A stretch of 5,678 nt of DNA from contig JADLFY010000116.1 in assembly GCA_020849575.1 (NCBI GenBank), positions 1 through 5,678 on the forward strand. The letters are read 5' to 3'. Below, one piece after another: positions 1 to 4,832 of the stretch. The stretch is from Candidatus Peregrinibacteria bacterium. Its GTDB lineage: Bacteria; Patescibacteriota; Gracilibacteria; UBA1369. The notes beneath the pieces are model-generated. The model saw nothing but the letters and a program-made list of their open reading frames with translations. It did no database searches and was not told the DNA's origin. Numbering within the stretch: position 1 is the stretch's first letter; the number at the start of each line of letters is the position of its first letter. A program made the translations under genes and the position numbers.

Positions 1-1
1 G

Positions 2-454
2 GGAGCAAAATTCACCCTTGAAGAAAATGCTGTTACTCTGCACCCAACCGAAAAGCTTGAAGCTCCAACACCCGTTCGTACAGCGGTTTATCCATCCTTT
101 GCCACAGATCTCCAGGCACCTTTTTCCGTACTGCTTACTCAGGCTGAAGGTGAAACCCAAATTTTTGAAACCCTTTTTGAAGGTCGTCTCAATTATCTGA
201 CTGAATTAGAAAAAATGGGTACCAAAATCCAAATTCTCAATCCTCATCAGGCTCTTATCAAAGGCAAAGCCAGACTGCGGGGCGTGCCGATCGCATCCAT
301 TGATATTCGTGCTGGTGCAGCCATGGTTTTAGCCGGTTTAGTGGCCGAAGGAACTACTGAAATCTCCAATATCAAATACAGTGATCGTGGTTATGAGAAT
401 CTCGAAGGCAAACTTACGGCCCTTGGCGCCAAAATCCGTCGTGTGGACATGTAA
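2..454 (+). CDS. murA: UDP-N-acetylglucosamine 1-carboxyvinyltransferase (MurA), C-terminal part
   Basis: This is the 3' end of murA, 150 codons open from the window edge to a TAA at 452-454. MurA transfers enolpyruvate from phosphoenolpyruvate to UDP-GlcNAc in the cytoplasm, the first committed step of peptidoglycan synthesis. Family motifs are clear. A YPSFATDLQAPF segment (fragment residues 30-41) holds the Asp equivalent to the catalytic D305. DIRAG (101-105) and DRGYE (128-132) hold the arginines equivalent to R371 and R397 of the E. coli enzyme. The ending ENLEGKLTALGAKIRRVDM is the usual MurA C-terminus. About 270 residues, including the N-terminal half and the fosfomycin-binding loop, lie outside the window. 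The first in-frame ATG (215) is internal to the conserved domain and is not a start. No terminator follows; the next gene has its own promoter. The identification is secure; intactness upstream cannot be judged. Confidence 0.96.
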   Translation, partial: GAKFTLEENAVTLHPTEKLEAPTPVRTAVYPSFATDLQAPFSVLLTQAEGETQIFETLFEGRLNYLTELEKMGTKIQILNPHQALIKGKARLRGVPIASIDIRAGAAMVLAGLVAEGTTEISNIKYSDRGYENLEGKLTALGAKIRRVDM

Positions 455-458
455 AATA

Positions 459-543
459 CGTGAATCAACTCCACTTACGCCACAAATTCACGAAATCTTG
501 ACAAAAAATCGTGAATCCTCTAAAATAGAGACATAAATTAACG
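459..543. repeat. Four alternating CGTGAAT half-sites with 51-bp periodicity
   Basis: CGTGAAT occurs at 459-465 and 510-516. Its reverse complement ATTCACG is at 486-492, and a one-mismatch version, ATTAACG, is at 537-543. Orientations alternate and successive starts are 27, 24 and 27 bp apart, so the first and second pairs are offset by exactly 51 bp. Aligning 459-497 on 510-548 gives 26 of 39 identical positions, consistent with either a decayed tandem duplication or a selected array. The middle two sites extend to a perfect 8-bp inverted repeat, ATTCACGA (486-493) and TCGTGAAT (509-516), enclosing the -35 box. This looks like an operator for a dimeric or tetrameric regulator. Binding by the downstream Fic protein is an inference. 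Confidence 0.6.
498..526 (+). promoter_or_regulatory. Sigma-70-type promoter of the fic gene
   Basis: A perfect -35 TTGACA (498-503), a 17-bp spacer and a near-consensus -10 TAAAAT (521-526) predict a transcription start near 533, leaving an 18-nt leader before the ATG at 551. The -35 box lies in the loop of an 8-bp inverted repeat and one arm falls within the spacer. A protein bound there should block polymerase, so repression is the likeliest mode of control. Confidence 0.8.
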
Positions 544-550
544 AAAAAAC

Positions 551-1441
551 ATGATCTCTCTTGCCGCCAAAAAGCAGATAGCTGAGCTCAAAGCCGAATT
601 TGACCAGCTTAAGCATGGTAAAGACAATCTGCTCAAACTGATTGACGAATCAGAAATCCCTGAAAGTGTCTACAATTCTAATGCCATTGAAAACTCCACC
701 CTTTCTCTTCAGGAAACCGAAAAAATTCTCCTGGAAATGGAAGTTTCCCGTAAAGTCAGTTTACGCGAAGTTTTTGAAGCCAAAAATCTGGCTCGCGTAA
801 TGGATTATTTGCGTGAGAAAAAAGCCCAGGTTCATCTTTCTCTGGATTTTATACTTTTCCTGCATCACATGCTGATTTCCGGAATCAGTGATGAAATTGC
901 CGGTCGATTTCGTCAGGAAAACGAATACGTCAAAGTCGGTTCGCATATTGCCCCTCCACCTGAACATGTGGATCAGCTTTTGGAACAAAACATCGGCGAT
1001 TATCAGAATGATCTGAGCGGTTATTTTTTAGAAAAAATCGCCCGTTTCCATCTGCAATTTGAACATATTCATCCTTTCAATGACGGTAATGGCCGCATCG
1101 GCCGCCTGCTCACCAATCTCCAATTAATGGAATTAGGTTTGCCACCAGTTATTTTCCGTGACAAAGAAAAAAAACTTTATTACCAGGCCCTCAAAGAATA
1201 CGATCAAAGCCGCAAAACCAAGCGACTGGAAGAAAACTTATGGGTGGCTCTGATGGAATCCCTGCACAAACGCCTCGCTTATCTGAAAGGCTACAATATC
1301 ATTCCTCTGACCAAACTGGCCGAAACCACTGGCAAAAGCACTCAAACCCTGCTCAATGCTGCCAAACGCCAAACTATTCCCGCCTTCCGGGAAAAAGGCA
1401 CCTGGAGAATCGGCATAGCTCTGAAACTTAAAAAAGCTTAG
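551..1441 (+). CDS. Fic family protein (predicted AMPylator) with N-terminal inhibitory motif and C-terminal HTH-like domain
   Basis: Fic enzymes transfer a nucleotide, usually AMP from ATP, to a hydroxyl side chain of a target protein. The 296-aa product has the full active-site motif HPFNDGNGRIGR at residues 174-185, with catalytic H174, the phosphate-binding DGNGR and the second arginine R185. A flap-like segment, YVKVGSHIAPPPEHV, lies at 126-140. SNAIEN at 43-48 fits the (S/T)xxxE(G/N) inhibitory motif before the Fic core, so this is a class II enzyme in which E47 should pair with R185 and suppress activity. Residues 252-290 (LTKLAETTGKSTQTLL, then IPAFREKGTWRIG) resemble an excisionase/MerR-type helix-turn-helix and wing, suggesting DNA binding. 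The ATG at 551 is the first start after the promoter; no Shine-Dalgarno is seen. No antitoxin gene is adjacent, as expected for an intramolecularly inhibited Fic. The target is unknown. Confidence 0.93.
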   Translation: MISLAAKKQIAELKAEFDQLKHGKDNLLKLIDESEIPESVYNSNAIENSTLSLQETEKILLEMEVSRKVSLREVFEAKNLARVMDYLREKKAQVHLSLDFILFLHHMLISGISDEIAGRFRQENEYVKVGSHIAPPPEHVDQLLEQNIGDYQNDLSGYFLEKIARFHLQFEHIHPFNDGNGRIGRLLTNLQLMELGLPPVIFRDKEKKLYYQALKEYDQSRKTKRLEENLWVALMESLHKRLAYLKGYNIIPLTKLAETTGKSTQTLLNAAKRQTIPAFREKGTWRIGIALKLKKA

Positions 1442-1445
1442 TCTA

Positions 1446-1475
1446 CTTTGACAAAGACCATATCTTTGACATAAT
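1446..1475 (+). promoter_or_regulatory. Promoter of the 1497-2090 gene, with a palindrome over the -35
   Basis: TTGACA (1448-1453), a 16-bp spacer and CATAAT (1470-1475) make a good sigma-70-type promoter with a predicted start near 1482, about 15 nt before the ATG at 1497. The -35 lies inside a palindrome, CTTTGACAAAG (1446-1456). The 8-bp word CTTTGACA recurs 18 bp downstream at 1464-1471, overlapping the -10. These could be operator half-sites but are short. The leader is T-rich and has no Shine-Dalgarno. Confidence 0.6.
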
Positions 1476-1496
1476 TAGATCTTCTTTTTTATTTTT

Positions 1497-2090
1497 ATGA
1501 GCATTTCTTCATATCCACCTCCAGCCATTTCTACTCGTAGTAGCAAGGAAGATCTCCCTCAGAAAAACCACACAGAAACCACTCCCGATCATCCTGAAAC
1601 ACTGAGTACTCTTCAGACCATAGCGAAAATCTCAACTACCATCAAAAATTTTCTGCTCATCGCTTTAAGCAGAGAAAAAGGTGAAAGTGCAGAGCTCACG
1701 GCTCAGGAAAAAGAATTTATTGCCAAAGCCGCCGACACTTTATTGTCTCCTGATGGAGCCTTTGAACTCTCAGGAACTGAGGCTGGTAGCCATCTTTATT
1801 TGGAAAGATATTTTCAGAATCTTACTCCGGATAAAAGACGACTGTTGCATATTATGTTTCATTTTCTGGAATGCAGTCCAATAATTTTTGGCCCACGACA
1901 TACACTTTTTACTTCTCTGAATGCAACTGAACGTGCCCAGGCCATGAATTTTGCTGATAAATCGCTTTATATCCATCGTGTTGCACTTCAGTCCTTACGT
2001 TTTTTGCTTACGCTGGGATACCTGAATAATCCTCAAGTTATCAAGAAAATCGGTTGTGAGCCTAATCAAAATCCCTTCAATCTCAAATAA
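1497..2090 (+). CDS. Hypothetical protein resembling the gluconate 2-dehydrogenase subunit 3 / GMC-oxidoreductase small module
   Basis: The 197-aa product begins with a polar, Pro/Ser/Thr-rich, probably disordered stretch (residues 1-39). It continues as a helical domain whose spaced motifs recall the small module that accompanies or is fused to GMC-family flavin oxidoreductases. These are LTAQEKEFIAKAADTLLSP (67-85), YLERYFQNLTPDKRR plus a hydrophobic helix and LECSPIIFG (101-132), FTSLNATER (138-146), and a helix from SLYIHRVALQSLRFL through GYLNNPQVIKKIGCEP (156-189). In that family the pattern reads 'F..L...ER...L..W..S....RR..F.A.K.L....Y..P.....IG'. The match is from remembered family patterns, not a search. 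No signal peptide or membrane segment is evident, and no oxidoreductase partner lies in the window. The ATG at 1497 is chosen because a promoter sits just upstream and no in-frame alternative precedes the domain. The 3' end overlaps the opposing gene by 8 bp. Confidence 0.7.
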   Translation: MSISSYPPPAISTRSSKEDLPQKNHTETTPDHPETLSTLQTIAKISTTIKNFLLIALSREKGESAELTAQEKEFIAKAADTLLSPDGAFELSGTEAGSHLYLERYFQNLTPDKRRLLHIMFHFLECSPIIFGPRHTLFTSLNATERAQAMNFADKSLYIHRVALQSLRFLLTLGYLNNPQVIKKIGCEPNQNPFNLK

Positions 2091-2925
2091 AACTTTTCAT
2101 CAAAACGTCCTCCCCGTCTATTTCCACTTCCACGGTTCCATCAATATCTGTTCGAAATACAGTCACTCCATGATCATTTAGCCGCTCCAGTGTACCAGGA
2201 AATGGATGCTTGAATTTATTGTCCACACCACAGGATATCACCGCATAATAGGGTTTAACCGCCTCCAGCAATTCTTCAGTGCTACTGGTTTTGGATCCAT
2301 GATGTCCTGCTTTTAAAATTTCGGACTTTAATCGTTGTCCGCTCTGCGTCAGATCTCTTTCCTTTTTTTCCTCCAAATCGCCACTGAAGAAAATCCGCTT
2401 ACCAGCATAAATCAGTCTGAAAACAATTGAACTATTATTCACATTTTCCATTTCCTCTCCCTGCAAACTGCGCTGCGGATAAAGCAGATCAAAGCCCACT
2501 TTGCCTATACGCCAATCCTCTTTTTGCCCATACCAAAGCCTGGTTTTCTGGCTGGCCGCATCCTCCAGAATTTTCTGATAACCGGCATAATTATATTTAA
2601 CACCGCTGAGTAGCATATTTTTCACCTCAAATCTCTGCATCACTTCCACCAATCCATTGATGTGATCCGCATGAGGATGACTCATCACCACCAATTCAAT
2701 TTGCCGTTCATAAAATGGCATAATCCTCCCCATCCAATCCAGTACTTTGGCATCCGGCCCTCCATCCACCATTACCCATTCCCCGGCTGGCAACCGCATC
2801 AAAATGGCATCTCCCTGTCCCACGTCCAAAAACCACACTCGCAAATGCCCATCAGGCAATCCTGCAATTGCCCAAGCCAAAAACCAGCTCAACGCTATGC
2901 CAATAATTAATACCCATTTTCTCAT
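2083..2925 (-). CDS. ComEC/Rec2-type metallo-beta-lactamase-fold hydrolase, stand-alone and membrane-anchored or secreted
   Basis: This 280-aa protein corresponds to the extracellular C-terminal hydrolase domain of the DNA-uptake protein ComEC, without the competence membrane domain. An uncleaved anchor or signal peptide (residues 4-22) is followed directly by the ComEC signature FLDVGQGDA (32-40). Then come DGG (54-56), the metal-binding SHPHADH (82-88, with H83, H85, D87 and H88), FFSGD (179-183, bridging Asp), LKAGHHGS (204-211), HP (240-241) and TDIDGTVEV (259-267), all in the expected order. Such domains are predicted metal-dependent nucleases or phosphodiesterases acting outside the membrane; the substrate here is unknown. 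The ATG at 2925 is the first start after an in-frame TAA four codons upstream. No Shine-Dalgarno or clear promoter is seen in 2926-3010. The gene ends in TGA inside the last codons of the convergent gene. Confidence 0.9.
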   Translation of the reverse strand: MRKWVLIIGIALSWFLAWAIAGLPDGHLRVWFLDVGQGDAILMRLPAGEWVMVDGGPDAKVLDWMGRIMPFYERQIELVVMSHPHADHINGLVEVMQRFEVKNMLLSGVKYNYAGYQKILEDAASQKTRLWYGQKEDWRIGKVGFDLLYPQRSLQGEEMENVNNSSIVFRLIYAGKRIFFSGDLEEKKERDLTQSGQRLKSEILKAGHHGSKTSSTEELLEAVKPYYAVISCGVDNKFKHPFPGTLERLNDHGVTVFRTDIDGTVEVEIDGEDVLMKSFI

Positions 2926-3011
2926 GCAGCCAGCTTAGCCCATCGACTTAAAAAGCAGCTGAAATTTTCCTTAAATCATCCACTCACTGACATTCCCCAA
3001 TCACACTATGA

Positions 3012-3041
3012 AAAAAGTGTACACAATTGTGGACACTTTTT
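3012..3041 (-). terminator. Strong rho-independent terminator of the LPKTG-protein gene
   Basis: This near-perfect 30-nt palindrome centred between 3026 and 3027 has 15-nt arms and one mismatch (3021/3032). Its core is GTGTACACAATTGTGGACAC, flanked by A-runs on the left and T-runs on the right. Read on the minus strand it forms a stem closing in a six-U tract, about 45 nt after the TAA at 3087-3089. The same layout on the plus strand means it could act in both directions. It also lies 86 bp upstream of the 2925 start, so an operator role cannot be excluded. Confidence 0.75.
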
Positions 3042-3062
3042 CTAATGTCTCAACATGCCTTC

Positions 3063-3078
3063 AGTGCATCACTGCACT
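3063..3078 (-). other. Small hairpin just after the LPKTG gene stop codon
   Basis: AGTGCA (3063-3068) and TGCACT (3073-3078) are a perfect 6-bp inverted repeat with a 4-nt loop, about 8 nt after the stop codon of the minus-strand surface-protein gene. No T tract follows on the minus strand, so it is not a terminator by itself. It could protect or shape the transcript's 3' end ahead of the stronger terminator at 3012-3041. Confidence 0.4.
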
Positions 3079-3086
3079 TGGCCCAA

Positions 3087-4634
3087 TTATTTTTTCTTTT
3101 TCTTGGTAAACCAGGCACCAAGTCCAGCTGACCCCATAAAGAGGAAAGCCAGTTCAGGACCTGTTTTAGGAAGAATCAATGAAGTAATCAAACCGGCACT
3201 TTCATTACCAGCAGCATCACGTGTAGTGAGTTTGAAATAATAAACCATATCTTCCTTCAAATTGCTGAAATCATAGCTCTTGGCATCTTTACCAAGTACC
3301 ACCCCTGGTCCATAAGTCACACCCTTATCGGCTGACATATAGACTACAAAGTTGGCCATACCGGCGAGTTTATCAGCATTTGGCTTCCAGGAAAGATTAA
3401 CCATCATCTGAGCCATTGCTTTTGCTACCAGGTCAGATGCAGCTTCTTCAACCTTACCACCAGTAGTAGGAGTTTCTACAACAGCTGGGGCCATACCATC
3501 AAAACTTGTTGCGCTGGATTCAGTAGGCATAGTATTGCCTGCGGCGTCTTTGATTTTAACGGCAATCAAATTATATTTTTTGGCTTCCATAGGATCAGTA
3601 AGCAAAGTTACTTTAGTCCCATTGGCAGCTACAGAAACTTTTTTCACGGTAATAATTTTTGTATTGTCAGCAGCATCAGTAATGATGAAGTTCTGAACTG
3701 CATCAGCCAACAGAACAATTGGTTCAGAGAAAGTTACTTCCACATTGCTGCTATCCAGAGATTTCACCGCTACAAATGCTGGTGCAGTTGTATCAGCCGG
3801 CTTTTCTTCAGCAGCAGGTTTGACTGCTTCTTGTGCAGCATCAGTACCGCTGAAAATCGCTGTATCGCTTGTTCCGCTTACCATCGGATTACCAGCCAAA
3901 TCTTGAACCTGAATTCCAACTGTTAACACATATTTGGCATTTTTCTTTTGATCAGCAGTACTCAAAAGTACTGTTTTTCCGCTTTTGTCAGTGGCATCAA
4001 TTTCAACTTTGCTTACAGCCAAGACTGTATTAAGGAAATCTTCTTTTACTGAGAAGGCAGCTTCTGGCGTAGTGGCAGGAAGTTTAACTGCTTCAGAAAA
4101 AGTTACTTTTACTAAATTCTTGAATTGAGCAGCTGCACTCACTACTTTTGGAGCAACCGCATCATCAGAAGGGATTACAGGGCTACCACCAGCCGTTGGC
4201 GTGGCAGATACTTCTGTACTGTAGAATTCGCTTTCATTACCAGCAGCATCATAGGCAGTTACTGCAAAGTAATAAGCTTTACCATTTTCCAGATTCTTCA
4301 CCTGATAAGTCAAAACATTCTGTACATCAACTGGACCCATAGTATAGCTGGCTCCATCCGTACTTACTGAATTTGGACCATAAAATAATTTATAACCTTT
4401 TACACCGACATTATCAGTGCCAGCATCCCAGCTCAAAGTCACCATTCCATCACCAGCCACAGCTTTTACATTTTCCACATCAGCAGGATAAGTTGCATCT
4501 GCTTCTGCTACTGTCTTGGTTTCTGGAATTGGAGTTTCTTCACCTTGTGCCAAAGCTACTCCTGTATTAACAACCAGGGCAGACATGGCTAGCAGGCTCA
4601 AAATTGATAAATGCTTTTTCATATTTATTTTCAT
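3087..4634 (-). CDS. LPKTG-anchored secreted protein with fibronectin type III and SbsA-like Ig domains
   Basis: This 515-aa protein is predicted to be displayed on the cell surface. A signal peptide spans residues 1-29 (MKINMKKH, a hydrophobic core, then ALA before Q30). A short Glu/Thr/Pro linker leads to a fibronectin type III module (about 50-146). Two SbsA-like Ig modules (Big_5 type) follow, about 160-263 and 283-380. Each contains a VTFSE strand (177-181 and 300-304) and a D-AGN turn before the last strand (DLAGN 245-249, DAAGN 363-367). A second, more divergent FnIII-like module covers about 400-486. The C-terminus is a textbook sortase signal: LPKTG (488-492), a hydrophobic span (about 493-510) and five lysines. 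Such modular proteins usually act in adhesion or as surface-layer parts; no enzymatic domain is present. No sortase gene is in the window. A second ATG four codons in (4620-4622) is an equally plausible start. No Shine-Dalgarno is seen. Confidence 0.93.
   Translation of the reverse strand: MKINMKKHLSILSLLAMSALVVNTGVALAQGEETPIPETKTVAEADATYPADVENVKAVAGDGMVTLSWDAGTDNVGVKGYKLFYGPNSVSTDGASYTMGPVDVQNVLTYQVKNLENGKAYYFAVTAYDAAGNESEFYSTEVSATPTAGGSPVIPSDDAVAPKVVSAAAQFKNLVKVTFSEAVKLPATTPEAAFSVKEDFLNTVLAVSKVEIDATDKSGKTVLLSTADQKKNAKYVLTVGIQVQDLAGNPMVSGTSDTAIFSGTDAAQEAVKPAAEEKPADTTAPAFVAVKSLDSSNVEVTFSEPIVLLADAVQNFIITDAADNTKIITVKKVSVAANGTKVTLLTDPMEAKKYNLIAVKIKDAAGNTMPTESSATSFDGMAPAVVETPTTGGKVEEAASDLVAKAMAQMMVNLSWKPNADKLAGMANFVVYMSADKGVTYGPGVVLGKDAKSYDFSNLKEDMVYYFKLTTRDAAGNESAGLITSLILPKTGPELAFLFMGSAGLGAWFTKKKKK
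3199..4251 (-). repeat. Exact 21-bp direct repeat encoding DAAGNES in both FnIII modules
   Basis: The same 21 bp occurs at 3199-3219 and 4231-4251 and encodes DAAGNES in the second FnIII module (residues 473-479) and the first (129-135). The related DAAGN in the second Ig module uses different codons. Identity across every synonymous position, while the rest of the two modules has diverged, suggests gene conversion or strong local constraint and not only shared ancestry. The coordinates span both copies and the unrelated sequence between them. Confidence 0.7.
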
Positions 4635-4660
4635 TAATTTTTTTTGATTGAAATCTAGTC

Positions 4661-4689
4661 ATTGTATCACAAAACAGCCCAAAAATGAA
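4661..4689 (-). promoter_or_regulatory. Promoter of the LPKTG-protein gene (extended -10)
   Basis: On the minus strand, TGATACAAT (4661-4669) is an extended -10 element (TG, one base, TACAAT). A weak -35, TTCATT (4684-4689), lies 17 bp upstream. The predicted start near 4654 leaves a leader of about 20 nt before the ATG at 4634. The extended -10 would make up for the poor -35. Confidence 0.55.
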
Positions 4690-4775
4690 GACTCCAGCCC
4701 AAATATTCACTATATAAAATATTGACAAATCATCCTCAAAATTGCGAAGTAAGTGCTTTTTGGCATCAATAAGCC

Positions 4776-4803
4776 TTTAAAAATACTTCAAAACCTTTAT
4801 AAT
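4776..4803 (+). promoter_or_regulatory. Promoter of the B3/B4-domain gene
   Basis: A consensus -10 TATAAT (4798-4803) has TTTAAA (4776-4781; 4 of 6 matches) as a -35 with a 16-bp spacer. The predicted start is near 4810, 23 nt before the ATG at 4833. A second -10-like CATAAT (4807-4812) follows immediately. The promoter is divergent from that of the LPKTG gene; the two -10 boxes are about 130 bp apart. Confidence 0.6.
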
Positions 4804-4832
4804 CCCCATAATAGAGTTGTTATAGAAAAATT

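Noticed and set aside
215..454. Separate 79-aa gene starting at the ATG at 215
   Set aside because: The frame is open to the window edge and the upstream codons carry MurA motifs, so this is the end of murA and not a small gene.
459..492. Inverted repeat after murA as a terminator
   Set aside because: The 7-bp arms are 20 nt apart with no T tract after them; the regular spacing with two further copies fits an operator better.
761..988. Minus-strand 75-aa open frame inside fic
   Set aside because: It lies fully opposite the conserved Fic coding region, has no promoter or recognisable domain, and is a shadow frame.
2083..2085. TGA recoded as glycine (genetic code 25, as in Gracilibacteria and SR1)
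   Set aside because: No gene in the window has an in-frame TGA within a conserved domain, and the MBL protein ends naturally at this TGA; readthrough would add only a few unrelated residues.
551..2090. Fic and the following gene as a toxin-antitoxin pair
   Set aside because: The Fic protein carries its own inhibitory motif, the second gene has a separate promoter, and its product does not resemble a Fic antitoxin.
4722..4727. Perfect TTGACA as a -35 for the B3/B4 gene
   Set aside because: The sequence 16-18 bp downstream has no -10 likeness, and it lies over 100 bp from the start; the TATAAT at 4798 is a better candidate.
4746..4789. Hairpin or riboswitch-like structure upstream of the B3/B4 gene
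   Set aside because: GAAGTA and TACTTC pair, but the interior has asymmetric bulges and mostly A-T pairs, and it lies largely upstream of the predicted transcription start.
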